From contig DATLDQ010000149.1 in assembly GCA_035525785.1 (NCBI GenBank), forward strand, positions 1 to 64,000: 64,000 nt of DNA, written 5' to 3'. Source of the DNA: CADEED01 sp035525785 (GTDB lineage: Bacteria > Pseudomonadota > Gammaproteobacteria > Steroidobacterales > Steroidobacteraceae). How positions within the stretch are numbered: the first letter of the stretch is position 1; each line of letters begins with the position of its first letter. Shown one piece after another: positions 6,970-15,770 of this stretch. The translations under genes and the position numbers were made by a program. The notes under the pieces are model-generated. The model saw only the letters and a list, made by a program, of their open reading frames with translations, ran no database searches and had not been told where the DNA came from.

Positions 6970-8979
6970 ATGGACGGATTCCTGAAGTTGGCGGTCTCGG
7001 TCGGCCTCGTGCTGGCCACAAACTACTCGCTCGCGGCCCCGCCACCGATCGAAGCCTTCGGCCGCAAGCCGGCACTGCTCGACGTCGACATGAACCCCGC
7101 AGGCACCCGGTTGGCGTGGATCACCGAGGAAGGCGACAAGCCCTTCGTGATCATCCACGACCTCGCCACTGCCAAGACGCTGCGACGCGTCGGGGTGCCC
7201 GCCGGCGTCAAACTCTGGAGCGTGAAGTGGGCGAACGACGAGACATTGCTGGTCGAACAGACCTTCACGCAGACCGTCGATGTCGACTACCGCCTGACAC
7301 AGGAGTACCAGCGATGGATCGCGATGGAAGCCACCGGCACCGAGAATCGCATGCTGCTCATGAACGACGAGGCGCGGCAGTGGTCGCCCGGCTCGCACGT
7401 TCTGCAGGTGAGAACCAAGTCTCCCGGCAAGATCCACATGGCCAGCTGGGACTGGCTCGCCACCCGCTACCGCGAGGAGACCGGCACCCGGCTCTCGGGC
7501 AAGCGCAGTGATTCGGGCTGGGTCTACAACGTCTACGAGGTGGACCTGCGCAGCGGCGATGGCCGCGTACTGGAGAGCGGGACGCAGTACACCACCGACT
7601 GGGTCGTCGATGAGGCTGGCACGTTGTTCGTCCGCAGCGACTATCGACCCAAGGAAGACGAGTACGTCATCTCGGTCAAGGATGGCGGCAGCTGGCGGAA
7701 GATCTACGACGTGAAGAATTGCCACCAGCTCGGGCTGGTCGGTTTCTCGCCTGACAAGAAAAACCTCCTCGCGCTGGGCCGCGCCTGCAACGAACAGATC
7801 ACCAAGCTCTGGTCGATGCCGGTCGACGGCTCCGCGCCGACCGTGCTGTACGCGGACGCGGCTCTCGATCTCGAACATGCGTTCGCCGATCCGCTCGATG
7901 GCTCGTTGCTCGGCGTGGGCCTGGGCGGGCCGTTGCAGCCCATCCACTGGCTCGACCCCCAGTGGGAGAAGAGAAACCTCGCATTGCAGAAGAGTTTCAA
8001 CGCGAAGTGGGTATCTGTCGTGAGCCGCTCGCAGGATGGCACGAAGCTGATCGCGCGCGTGGAGGACGAGCACCTTCCTGCCACCTACTACCTCGTCGAC
8101 TACGGCGCGAAGAAGGCCGACATCATCAACGAGGCCTATCCACAACTCGTCGGCGTCAAGCTGGCCGACGTGCGCCAGTTCAACTACGAAGCGCGCGACA
8201 AGTACGCCCTGCTCGCCTATCTCACGGTACCGGTCGGCGTACCCGAGAAGAATCTGCCGCTCGTGGTGATGCCGCATGGCGGCCCGCACTCGCGCGACGA
8301 CCCCGGCTTCGACTGGCTGTCGCAGTTCCTCGCTTCGCGCGGCTATGCCGTCATCCAGCCGCAGTTCCGCGGCTCCACGGGGTTCGGCATCGAACACCAG
8401 AATGCCGGCGACCGCCAATGGGGCCTGCGCATGCAGGATGACGTGACCGATGCGGTGCGCGCGGTCATCGACGCCGGCATCGCCGACGCGAAACGCGTCT
8501 GCATCGTCGGCTGGAGTTATGGCGGCTATGCCGCGCTCGCGGGCGCGGCGTTCACACCGGACCTGTATGCCTGCGCCGTGAGCATCGCCGGCATTTCCGA
8601 CCTGCCCTCCCAGATCGGCTTCGACATCAAAGGGTCATGGGGCCGGGAGTCGGACGTCTTCCACGACCTGCGCCGGCAGATAGGCGAGCCCACGGACGCA
8701 GCGGTGATCGCGAAGTCGCCGGCACGCGCCGCGGCCTCGGTGCGTGCGCCCATCCTGCTGATCCACGGGGCCGACGACACGGTGGTCCCCATCATCCAGT
8801 CGCAGCGCATGGCGAGAGCGCTGGCGGCGGCCGGCAAGCCGTTCGAGCTCATCGAGCTCAAGAACGAGGATCACTGGATGTGGACCAAGAGCTCGTCTCG
8901 CATCCGGACGCTCACCGAGCTCGATCGCTTCCTCGGCAAGCACATCGGCACCTTGCGGCCGACGACCGCAGCGAACTGA
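6970..8979 (+). CDS. S9 family peptidase (prolyl oligopeptidase / acylaminoacyl-peptidase type), secreted
   Basis: A 669-residue serine peptidase. Residues 1-23 form a signal peptide ending near SLAA, so it acts in the periplasm or is exported. Residues about 30-400 are a divergent beta-propeller region; the C-terminal 260 residues are an alpha/beta-hydrolase with the nucleophile in GWSYGGYA (Ser516), an acid in GADDTVVP (Asp602/603) and His635 in EDHWMW. Also visible is MPHGGPHSRD, the oxyanion-loop region. A GGGAGG ribosome site precedes the ATG. It sits 19 nt after smpB and probably shares its transcript. Substrate is unknown; family members usually cleave short peptides. Confidence 0.9.
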   Translation: MDGFLKLAVSVGLVLATNYSLAAPPPIEAFGRKPALLDVDMNPAGTRLAWITEEGDKPFVIIHDLATAKTLRRVGVPAGVKLWSVKWANDETLLVEQTFTQTVDVDYRLTQEYQRWIAMEATGTENRMLLMNDEARQWSPGSHVLQVRTKSPGKIHMASWDWLATRYREETGTRLSGKRSDSGWVYNVYEVDLRSGDGRVLESGTQYTTDWVVDEAGTLFVRSDYRPKEDEYVISVKDGGSWRKIYDVKNCHQLGLVGFSPDKKNLLALGRACNEQITKLWSMPVDGSAPTVLYADAALDLEHAFADPLDGSLLGVGLGGPLQPIHWLDPQWEKRNLALQKSFNAKWVSVVSRSQDGTKLIARVEDEHLPATYYLVDYGAKKADIINEAYPQLVGVKLADVRQFNYEARDKYALLAYLTVPVGVPEKNLPLVVMPHGGPHSRDDPGFDWLSQFLASRGYAVIQPQFRGSTGFGIEHQNAGDRQWGLRMQDDVTDAVRAVIDAGIADAKRVCIVGWSYGGYAALAGAAFTPDLYACAVSIAGISDLPSQIGFDIKGSWGRESDVFHDLRRQIGEPTDAAVIAKSPARAAASVRAPILLIHGADDTVVPIIQSQRMARALAAAGKPFELIELKNEDHWMWTKSSSRIRTLTELDRFLGKHIGTLRPTTAAN

Positions 8980-9047
8980 ACCAATGCATATTCCGGATCC
9001 ATTGAGGCGTGGGCCACCGTCCCCATGTATGCTTGCACTGCTTTTAC

Positions 9048-9401
9048 GGGGGCGACCGGTTTCGACGTGGGTTGCGAACCGTGAGAGGCGTACCGAGGGT
9101 GTAAGGACCTCGTAAATCCCTTTGCAAATCATAGTTGCGAACGACGACAACTACGCTCTGGCTGCCTAAACGCAGCTGACCCCGAGACCAGCTGGTGCCT
9201 ATGCCACTGAAACTCGGGTCGCGCTCATAGGATCGCGGTTCCGTGTGCTACGGGCGGAACCGTTAAGAGTCACCGTCGCTGGTCGGGCGTTTTCCCTGCT
9301 CTTCGGGTAGCGCAAGGCGAGAAAACAAAGAAGCAGCTACGTACGTAGAGTCTCACGTCTAGTGCTTGCGGACGCGGGTTCAATTCCCGCCGCCTCCACC
9401 A
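9048..9401 (+). ncRNA. ssrA: Transfer-messenger RNA (tmRNA)
   Basis: A 354-nt tmRNA. The 5' end GGGGGCGACCGGTTTCGACG and the 3' end GGGTTCAATTCCCGCC followed by GCCTCCACCA make the tRNA-like domain; the 5' GGGGGCG pairs with the 3' CGCCTCC before the A-CCA end, which is encoded. The tag reading frame at 9137-9169 reads ANDDNYALAA then TAA. It rescues ribosomes on broken mRNAs together with SmpB. A weak TATGCT lies about 15-20 nt upstream, but I cannot define a convincing promoter. Confidence 0.97.
9137..9169 (+). other. tmRNA proteolysis-tag reading frame (ANDDNYALAA)
   Basis: The resume codon GCG at 9137 is followed by codons for NDDNYALAA and a TAA stop. The ALAA end is the degradation signal recognised by ClpXP and Tsp/Prc-type proteases. 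E. coli has ANDENYALAA, so this tag differs by Glu to Asp at position 4. A prc gene for a tag-recognising protease is 6.6 kb away. Confidence 0.93.
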
Positions 9402-9407
9402 CTGCTG

Positions 9408-9435
9408 GCGCGGGTCCTGTTTGTAGGACCCGCGC
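9408..9435 (+). terminator. GC-rich hairpin after tmRNA
   Basis: A perfect 11-bp inverted repeat, GCGCGGGTCCT and its complement, with a 6-nt loop begins 7 nt after the tmRNA CCA end. There is no T-tract after it. It probably ends the ssrA transcript or protects its 3' end before processing. Confidence 0.55.
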
Positions 9436-9527
9436 TGACGCCAACTCACGGCTGGCGCGCGCAGTCTTTCTGACAGCCCCTATCTAGGATTCTGGCGTCA
9501 TCAACTGCCTTGGCCGCCGGAGTTCGC

Positions 9528-10268
9528 ATGGGCACTTTCCAGAGGTTTCGGAAGAACGTCTACTCGCAGAATGGCGAGGACGGGGTCATCGCCGAGATTT
9601 CCCGGCGCATCGGTCTCAAGCCGAGCTGGACCTGCGACGTGGGAGCCTGGGACGGCCGATACGGCAGCAACTGCTACGCGCTCGTGAAGCGCGGCTGGCC
9701 CTGCCTGATGATCGAGGCCGATGGCCACAAGTACGAGTACCTGCAGCAACTCGCGCGAAGAGTCGGGCACATAAAGCCTTTTCACGCGCTGGTAGAGCAC
9801 GAGCCCGGACCGAATTCGCTCGATGCCATCATCGAGCGGGCGCAGCTGCCCGGCCCCATCGAACTCATCTCCATCGACATCGACAGCTACGACTACCACG
9901 TGTGGCGCAGCTTCTCGCAGCGCCCCGCCATCGTGGTCATCGAGATCGGCAGTGGCACGCTGCCCGGTGAGCGCTATGTCTTCAGCGGGGGCAAGCGGCT
10001 CACGAGCTTCACGTCGATGCTGGAGCTCGGTCAGAGCAAGGACTACACACTCGCCTGTCACACCGGCAACATGATTTTCGTGCGCAACGAAGATGTTTCG
10101 AAGCTGGGCATGACGGCCGAGGAGCTCGCGCATCCCGAAACCCTGTTCGTTCGCGACTGGGTCAACCCGACCAAGACTCAGGTCTGGAAGCGGAAGATCG
10201 GCTTCCTGACCCCGCAACGCGCCTGGGTGAAATGCGTGAACGCCCTGCAGGGCAACGGACCTGCCTGA
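9528..10268 (+). CDS. Uncharacterised FkbM/methyltransferase-like protein
   Basis: A 246-residue cytoplasmic protein with the look of an uncharacterised Rossmann-fold family often found near glycan or surface-polymer genes. Visible marks are YSQNGEDGVIAEI near the N-terminus, CDVGAWDGRYGSN (a glycine-rich loop in the place of a SAM-binding motif), LMIEADGHKYEYL, and ELISIDIDSYDYHVW. The ATG at 9528 with GGAG 5 nt upstream is preferred over a TTG at 9510. It stands alone just after ssrA, a common integration site for genomic islands, but I see no integrase or att repeat. Methyltransferase activity is inferred only from fold-like motifs. Confidence 0.65.
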   Translation: MGTFQRFRKNVYSQNGEDGVIAEISRRIGLKPSWTCDVGAWDGRYGSNCYALVKRGWPCLMIEADGHKYEYLQQLARRVGHIKPFHALVEHEPGPNSLDAIIERAQLPGPIELISIDIDSYDYHVWRSFSQRPAIVVIEIGSGTLPGERYVFSGGKRLTSFTSMLELGQSKDYTLACHTGNMIFVRNEDVSKLGMTAEELAHPETLFVRDWVNPTKTQVWKRKIGFLTPQRAWVKCVNALQGNGPA

Positions 10269-10472
10269 CCTGACGCAGCGTCAACGCCGCGCATTTCACA
10301 ATATCCCGGGGCGGCGGCGTCCAAGTGAGTCATTTGCGGGACTCGTGACACTACTAAGAGCCGCCCACTCTCAGCGCGAATTGCCAGCGCACGGATGTGC
10401 TCATCGACGGAGGGCTGGGCGGCGCTTCATCGGGCGGCTCTCGGGCCGAAGGATCGGCTCGAGAACCCACCC
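10269..10472. other. Intergenic region without recognisable gene
   Basis: This 204-bp stretch lies between the convergent FkbM-like gene and aguB. I see no credible coding region, RNA gene or strong terminator in it. Confidence 0.4.
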
Positions 10473-11402
10473 TTACCGGGCAGCGGTGGCAGTCTCACCG
10501 TCATAGCTGGTCAGTGACCGGTAGAGCTCCGGACGCCGGTCGCGGAAAACGAACCAGTTGTTCCGCAGTTCCTCGATCGACGCGAGATCGAATTTCGCGA
10601 CCAACACGGCCTCGTTTTCCTCATCCGCCTCCGCGACTTTCGCGCCCGTCGGGTCGGCGATGAAGCTCGATCCGTAGAACTTGATGTACAGACCTTCGGG
10701 ATCCTGCAATGCGCGTTCGGTGCCGATGCGGTTCGACACTATGACCGGCGTGAGATTCGCCGCGGCATGTCCCTGCTGCGTGCGCTGCCAGTGATCGCGT
10801 GAATTGACGGGCAGCGCCGGCGGCGGCTCGCTGCCAATGGCGGTCGGGAAGAAGATGAGCTCGGCGCCCTGCAACGCCAGCGCACGCGCCGTTTCGGGAA
10901 ACCACTGGTCCCAGCAGATCGCCACACCGATGCGACCGTAGCGCGTGTCGAACACCCTGAAACCCGTGTCGCCGGGGCTGAAGTAGTTTTTCTCCTGGTA
11001 ACCGGGACCATTGGGGATGTGGGCTTTGCGATAGACGCCCAGGTTCTTCCCATCGGCATCAAGAATGGCGATGGAATTGAAGAACGAGTGGCGCGCCTTC
11101 TCGAAGAAGCTGATGGGCAGCACCACACCGAGCTCGCGCGCCACGGTCGAGAAATGGCGGATCGCCTTGTTGTCCTCGACGGTGGTCGCGAGGCGCAGAT
11201 GTCGCGAATCCTGTTCGATGCAGAAATACGGCGTCTCGAACAACTCCTGGATGAGGATGATCTGCGCGCCCTGCTTCGCGGCCGCGCGCACCATGCGCTC
11301 GGCGGTGGCGATGTTGGCGTCCACGTCCCACCCGCAGGCGAACTGCAGGGCGGCCACGGTGACTTCGCGCTTCTGGCGCTCCAGATGCTTGGGTTGGTTC
11401 AT
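10473..11402 (-). CDS. aguB: N-carbamoylputrescine amidase (nitrilase superfamily)
   Basis: It hydrolyses N-carbamoylputrescine to putrescine, CO2 and ammonia, the last step of putrescine synthesis from agmatine. The 309-residue protein carries the nitrilase Glu-Lys-Cys triad: Glu in LIQELFETPYF, Lys in YRKAHIPNG and Cys in AICWDQWFPE. The sequences PGYQEKNYFSPGD and FFPTAIGSEP are typical of AguB. Its start overlaps the upstream FAD-dependent dehydrogenase gene by 4 nt. The partner agmatine deiminase (aguA) is not in the window. Confidence 0.9.
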   Translation of the reverse strand: MNQPKHLERQKREVTVAALQFACGWDVDANIATAERMVRAAAKQGAQIILIQELFETPYFCIEQDSRHLRLATTVEDNKAIRHFSTVARELGVVLPISFFEKARHSFFNSIAILDADGKNLGVYRKAHIPNGPGYQEKNYFSPGDTGFRVFDTRYGRIGVAICWDQWFPETARALALQGAELIFFPTAIGSEPPPALPVNSRDHWQRTQQGHAAANLTPVIVSNRIGTERALQDPEGLYIKFYGSSFIADPTGAKVAEADEENEAVLVAKFDLASIEELRNNWFVFRDRRPELYRSLTSYDGETATAAR

Positions 11403-12775
11403 GCGAATACCTTGCCGGGGTTCAGTATGCCCTTGGGGTCCAGGGCGCGTTTGATGGTGCGCATGGTGGCGATTTCGGCGGCCGTGCGCGACAACGGTAG
11501 ATAGGCTCGCTTCTCGAGCCCGATGCCATGCTCGGCGGACACCGAACCGCCGACAGCGGCCAGCGGCTCATAGACCATGGCCTCGACGCGCGCGCGCGTC
11601 GAGGCGTCGTCGCCGGCCGCGATGACCAGGTGCAGGTTGCCGTCGGCCATGTGACCGAACACGAACGAGCGGTTCTCGCCGGCGAAGGCGCGCACCGCGG
11701 CGTTGACCTGCTCCACGTACGCTTTCATGTTTTCGATGGGCAGGCTCACGTCGAACGTGAGCAGCGGCGCGATGTGCTTGGGCTGCCAGACGTCTTCACG
11801 GATATTCCAGATGGCGCGGCGCTCGGTTTCGGAATTCGCGAGCGTCACGTCGGACACGACGCCCGCATCCATGGCCTCGCCGAGCACCGCCTCGAGGCGC
11901 GCGCGATCCGACTCGGGGTCTCCGCCAAGAGTTTCGGCGATGGCATAGAACGGCGCGCCGCGCGCGAGCGGCGGCGGATTGAGCGCCGGTGGCGCCGTGT
12001 TCAGATCGTAGTAGTTGCCCCAGAGAGCTTCGAAGGCGGCGAGCTGCCCGCCGAGCCCTGCGTCGAGGCGGCCCAGCAGCTCGACGAGGGCATCGAAGCT
12101 CGGCAAGGCAGCGAGCAGCGTCTCCTGGCTGCGTGTGCGGGACACCAGGCGCAGCTCCGCGCGCGTCACGACTCCGAGCGTGCCTTCGCTGCCGATGAAG
12201 AGTTGTTTGAGGTCGTAGCCCGCGTTGTTCTTGAGCATGCGGTTGAGCGAGGTCAGTACCGTGCCATCGGCGAGCACCGCCTCGATGCCGAGCACCAGGT
12301 TGCGCATCATCCCGTACCGCAGGACCCGGAGCCCGCCGGCGTTGGTAGAGATGTTGCCGCCGACGGTGGCGCTGTCGCGCGCGCCGAGATCCAGCGGAAA
12401 CACCATGCCGTGCTTCTCGGCCTCGCGCTGAACGCTGCCGAGCTTCGCGCCGGCCTGCGCGCGCAGCGACCGCCCCGCGACGTCGACGCGTTCGATGGCA
12501 TTCATGGACTCGAGCGAGAGCACGAGGTCACCGCGCGCGGCGTCGGCGCCGTTGACGAGACCCGTGAGGCCACCGTGGGTCACCACCGCCTGGCCACGCG
12601 CGTGACACAGCGCGAGTACCTGCGAGACCTGCCCGGTGTTGCGCGGGCGCACGAGAAGATCGGCATCCACGGTTCCATGGAAGAGAACCGCGCCGCGCTC
12701 ACGCACGGCATCGCCGCTGAGCAAAGACTGCTCGCCGACGATGGCGCGGAGATCGGAATGGAGGGCTGCCGACAT
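11399..12775 (-). CDS. FAD-binding oxidoreductase (D-2-hydroxyacid dehydrogenase / GlcD type)
   Basis: A 458-residue flavoprotein of the vanillyl-alcohol-oxidase fold. The N-terminal half binds FAD (VVTHGGLTGLVNGAD, LGARDSATVGGNISTNAGG, FIGSEGTLGVVT). The C-terminal half has HMADGNLHL, EHGIGLEKR and LDPKGILNPGKV, the marks of the D-lactate, glycolate and D-2-hydroxyglutarate dehydrogenase group. It probably oxidises a D-2-hydroxyacid; the exact substrate cannot be read. It overlaps aguB by 4 nt, so the two are co-translated, although no common pathway is obvious. Confidence 0.88.
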   Translation of the reverse strand: MSAALHSDLRAIVGEQSLLSGDAVRERGAVLFHGTVDADLLVRPRNTGQVSQVLALCHARGQAVVTHGGLTGLVNGADAARGDLVLSLESMNAIERVDVAGRSLRAQAGAKLGSVQREAEKHGMVFPLDLGARDSATVGGNISTNAGGLRVLRYGMMRNLVLGIEAVLADGTVLTSLNRMLKNNAGYDLKQLFIGSEGTLGVVTRAELRLVSRTRSQETLLAALPSFDALVELLGRLDAGLGGQLAAFEALWGNYYDLNTAPPALNPPPLARGAPFYAIAETLGGDPESDRARLEAVLGEAMDAGVVSDVTLANSETERRAIWNIREDVWQPKHIAPLLTFDVSLPIENMKAYVEQVNAAVRAFAGENRSFVFGHMADGNLHLVIAAGDDASTRARVEAMVYEPLAAVGGSVSAEHGIGLEKRAYLPLSRTAAEIATMRTIKRALDPKGILNPGKVFA

Positions 12776-12842
12776 GCGGCGCTAACTTAGCATGTGGCGT
12801 TGGAGGCACGTGGCGCCGCCGGCCCGGCAGCGCCACGTATCG

Positions 12843-13556
12843 TCAGTGCAGCGTTGGTTGAGCCTGCGGCTCTTCTTCGCTGGCGGGAAACAGCGCCTGG
12901 TCGAGCGCGTGCACGTAGGTGGCCACGTTCACGGTGCCCGGCACCAGCACACGCCCGCCGAACAACAGGTTTGGCACCGTGCGGACGCCGAAGCCGCGCA
13001 GTCTTTCTTCACTGCCGGCGAGCGCAGTGTCGCCCGCGCGCGTGTCACGGAATTTCTGCACCGTCGCTTCCGGCAGCCCAGCCCCGGCGGCGATGTCCGC
13101 GAGGACGTTCACGCTGCCGATGTCGGCGCCGCCCTCGAAGTAGGCGCGGAAGATCGCGGCCGCGACGTTCGCATGCCGACCCTCTTCACTCGCAAGCTGC
13201 ACGAGGCGGTGCGCCTCGGAAGTGCTGGGCAGCGGCCCGAGCTTCTCGAAGTGGAACTCGAGACCCAGCTCGCGACCGGCTTCGGTCAGGCTCTTCTCGG
13301 CGAAGGGCACGCTGATGCCGGCGGGCAGACGTTCCGCGAGATAGTCATGGAAACTGCGCGGATTGGCGTTGGCGGCTTCCTTCGCCATGCGGAACGGATG
13401 CCAGCGCAATCGCGTCTCCACGTCGCCTTCGAGGCTGCCGAGCGCACGCGTGAGCTGCGCCATGCCGAGCCAGGACCAGGGGCAGGTGAAGTCCGCGACG
13501 AGATCGATGTCGAGGGTGCGTCGCACGTCAGTAAGCGGTTGGACGAGAGTGTTCAT
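12843..13556 (-). CDS. DsbA-family FrnE-like protein with a monothiol CPWS motif
   Basis: A 237-residue thioredoxin-fold protein of the DsbA / 2-hydroxychromene-2-carboxylate isomerase clan. Its active-site segment DFTCPWSWLG has one Cys where FrnE proteins have CPWC. The cis-proline region is VRTVPNLLFGGR, and the FrnE-like alpha domain spans about 60-180. There is no signal peptide, so it should be cytoplasmic. With one Cys it may act as an isomerase, a glutathione-dependent enzyme or a monothiol reductase. It lies 67 nt upstream of the FAD-enzyme gene on the same strand. Confidence 0.82.
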   Translation of the reverse strand: MNTLVQPLTDVRRTLDIDLVADFTCPWSWLGMAQLTRALGSLEGDVETRLRWHPFRMAKEAANANPRSFHDYLAERLPAGISVPFAEKSLTEAGRELGLEFHFEKLGPLPSTSEAHRLVQLASEEGRHANVAAAIFRAYFEGGADIGSVNVLADIAAGAGLPEATVQKFRDTRAGDTALAGSEERLRGFGVRTVPNLLFGGRVLVPGTVNVATYVHALDQALFPASEEEPQAQPTLH

Positions 13557-13594
13557 GTGGCATATGTAGGGTTGCCGAGCACCCGTTCAACCCG

Positions 13595-14554
13595 TCAGCC
13601 CGACCGGGGTCTGCCGAGATTGGCGTGAACCTGCTCGGTGATGCGGATCGCGGTCTCGAGAGCGCGTAGCCCATCCTCTCCTGACACGATCGGTCGGCGG
13701 TTGTTCCGGATGCAGTCGAGGAACGAAATGATTTCGGCCTTCAAGGCATCCCCCTGCTCCAGATTCGCTTCCTCGATGGTCACCGGCAGCTGTCCTGGCT
13801 GCGGAACACCTTCGCGCTTGCGGATCAGCGTCAGAATCTTCTGCTGCAGGTCGAGCGAAATGTAGGCGGCGTCTTCGAAGATCCTCAGCTTGCGTTCAGT
13901 TTTCAGACTGACGCGGCTGGCCGTGGTGTTGGCCACACACCCGTTAGCGAATCGCAGGCGGGCGTTGGCGATGTCGATCTCTCCGGAGAACACCGGGCTG
14001 CCGATGGCGTCGATGCTCACGAGCTCGCTGCCCGCGAGCGACTGCACCAGATCGATGTCGTGAATCATGAGGTCGAGGACGACGTTCACGTCGGTGCCAC
14101 GCTCCTTGTAGGGGGCGAGTCGATGGCACTCCATGAATCGCGGCGCTTTCAGGTGCGGCTCGGCGGCGAGCACCGCCGAGTTGAAACGCTCCAGGTGTCC
14201 TACCTGCAGGATGCGGTTGCCGCTTGCCGCGCGCGTGATGAGCGCTCGAGCCTGTTCCGGGGTTTCGGTGATCGGCTTCTCGACGAGTACATGCGCACCC
14301 GCGCGGAGGAAGGCATCGGCGATTTCGAAATGCGCCGGCGTCGGCGTGACCACGCTGACCGCGTCGACCTTGCCCAGGAGCTCACGGTAGTCCGCGAATG
14401 GTTGGGCGCCGGTCTCCGCTGCCACGGCCTTGCGAACCTCTTCGCGCCCGTCGACTACCGCGGCGAGCTCGCAGTCCGTCAGCTGCGCGTATTTCTGCGC
14501 GTGAAACCGGCCCAGGTAGCCGACACCGATCACTGCCGCCCTGATTTTGCTCAT
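13595..14554 (-). CDS. Gfo/Idh/MocA family oxidoreductase
   Basis: A 319-residue NAD(P)-dependent dehydrogenase. The N-terminal Rossmann domain shows VIGVGYLGRFHAQKY, and VLVEKPI carries the catalytic-site Lys of the EKP motif. The C-terminal domain contains GHLERFNSA and HDIDLVQSL. It resembles sugar dehydrogenases such as the UDP-GlcNAc 3-dehydrogenase GnnA that lies near lpx genes in other bacteria, but no lpx gene or GnnB-type aminotransferase is here, so the substrate is open. It is divergent from a small membrane-protein gene. Confidence 0.85.
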   Translation of the reverse strand: MSKIRAAVIGVGYLGRFHAQKYAQLTDCELAAVVDGREEVRKAVAAETGAQPFADYRELLGKVDAVSVVTPTPAHFEIADAFLRAGAHVLVEKPITETPEQARALITRAASGNRILQVGHLERFNSAVLAAEPHLKAPRFMECHRLAPYKERGTDVNVVLDLMIHDIDLVQSLAGSELVSIDAIGSPVFSGEIDIANARLRFANGCVANTTASRVSLKTERKLRIFEDAAYISLDLQQKILTLIRKREGVPQPGQLPVTIEEANLEQGDALKAEIISFLDCIRNNRRPIVSGEDGLRALETAIRITEQVHANLGRPRSG

Positions 14555-14597
14555 GCGCTATTATGCCCGCGCTTGCACGGCTCATTGTGAGTTCACC

Positions 14598-14894
14598 TTG
14601 TTCACCTGGTTCACGCGCGCGCGCGCCTGGTATGTCTCGCAGCCCACGCTCAGCTTCGAAGCGTTGACGCTCGGCTTCGCCTTGCTGGTCGGCCTCCTGA
14701 TCATGCCGGCGCTCATCTTCCTCGCCGGCAATGTCGCGCTCGCCGGCTACGCCAATGGCGGGTTGTTCTCGCTGTACGGTGATTTCTTCGCGGGGTTGCT
14801 CGAGCCTCGCGGCAGCTTCTGGCTGGTGCTCATCGGCCCGTTCGTCTTCCTGACCCTCTTCAGGCTGTTTCGCCTCATCCTGCGCAAGGTATAA
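14598..14894 (+). CDS. Small membrane protein of unknown function
   Basis: A protein of about 98 residues with two strongly hydrophobic segments, one around ALLVGLLIMPALIFLAGNVAL and one around FWLVLIGPFVFLTLF, ending in a basic RLILRKV. No enzymatic motif is visible. The start is uncertain: an ATG at 14553 would overlap the divergent gene, and a TTG at 14598 places the start after a TATTAT box (14559-14564). I favour the TTG start weakly. Coding potential is supported by the coherent membrane topology and by placement between two genes. Confidence 0.55.
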   Translation: MFTWFTRARAWYVSQPTLSFEALTLGFALLVGLLIMPALIFLAGNVALAGYANGGLFSLYGDFFAGLLEPRGSFWLVLIGPFVFLTLFRLFRLILRKV

Positions 14895-14968
14895 GTAAAA
14901 AACCCGCCCGCGAAACGTGAACTGATTCACGAATTTTTTCCGCCCTGGCAACTCCGGACTCCGAAAGC

Positions 14969-15265
14969 GTGACGCAATTCAGCGACACTCGGTTCGGGAA
15001 GCGTTGGGCAGAAGATTCGAGGGTCAAAAGGGTGAGCGACTATTTCCTCGCGGATATTCGGGCCAGTGAGCGCGCGCGGCAGCGCGAACAGGAGCACGAC
15101 CTCCAGCGCAAACAAAAAGAGCCCAGGCAGGCGCAGGACATGAAGATCACCTTGTTAGGCGACTTCCTGTTCCCCTCGACCGAAACGCAGGGTTGCGACC
15201 CCTACAACGCCACCAACGGCAAATCGGCGCGAGAAGCCTGGAAGACCCGGCACGACCGGCGCTGA
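14969..15265 (+). CDS. Small hypothetical protein
   Basis: A 98-residue product with GTG start. The N-terminus has the look of a soluble helical protein (charged, Arg/Glu/Gln-rich, about 30-60). The C-terminus contains GCDPYNATNGKSAREAWK, which resembles the DPYN...AW ending of short conserved hypothetical proteins in Proteobacteria. No function can be assigned. It stands alone between two membrane-protein genes, and coding status is moderate. Confidence 0.4.
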   Translation: MTQFSDTRFGKRWAEDSRVKRVSDYFLADIRASERARQREQEHDLQRKQKEPRQAQDMKITLLGDFLFPSTETQGCDPYNATNGKSAREAWKTRHDRR

Positions 15266-15379
15266 TCGGCAGGCGACCAGCCAATCCCCTATCGCTTGGT
15301 CGCAAAGCACCGGCGACCGACGCCTCAGCCGGAACCAACGGGCGCACTGGCGGCTCGAACACCTTCATGCGGGTGCGTT

Positions 15380-15670
15380 TCATTCCTTCGGCCAGTAAGT
15401 CCAGATGGCCAAACCCAAGCCGGCCACCAGCACCGCATGGGCGGCCAGTCGCCAGCGCAATTGCCGCAATTCCCCGTAGAAGCTGGCAGCGGCCACCGCG
15501 GCCAGTAACACCGAAAGCATGCAGGTTGCCATCAGCGGCCGGCTTTCATCGGCCAGCCGGGAGTCTGAATCATGGAGAAGCAGGAACACCGTCCCGGTCA
15601 TCAGCAGACCCAGGGCGATGGAGACTGCGGAACCCATCACGATTCCAAGGAGAACAACCAGAGGGCGCAT
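15380..15670 (-). CDS. Small inner-membrane protein of unknown function
   Basis: A 96-residue protein with three hydrophobic segments (about 5-30, 48-62 and 77-92), separated by a charged loop DSDSRLADESRP. It is divergent from prc, about 100 nt away. No family motif is recognised. A regular hydrophobic pattern and an ATG start support it as a real gene. Confidence 0.5.
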   Translation of the reverse strand: MRPLVVLLGIVMGSAVSIALGLLMTGTVFLLLHDSDSRLADESRPLMATCMLSVLLAAVAAASFYGELRQLRWRLAAHAVLVAGLGLAIWTYWPKE

Positions 15671-15770
15671 CGAAAGGCCTATGTTTTCGGAGATGCCACT
15701 TGAGCAGGCCGCCGCGCGGCCTTAGTGTTGAATTGTACGTACCGCCCGCCAGCTTGAGACACCCAAGCGA

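Noticed and set aside
6682..8418. 578-codon open frame antisense to the S9 peptidase
   Set aside because: No motif, skewed composition, opposite a gene with a full catalytic triad.
9381..9401. att site for an integrated island at the ssrA 3' end
   Set aside because: No second copy of the tmRNA 3' sequence and no integrase gene are seen in the window.
10397..10663. Possible small gene between the FkbM-like gene and aguB
   Set aside because: Arg/Ser/Pro-rich low-complexity product, overlaps the aguB 3' end antisense, no ribosome site or homology.
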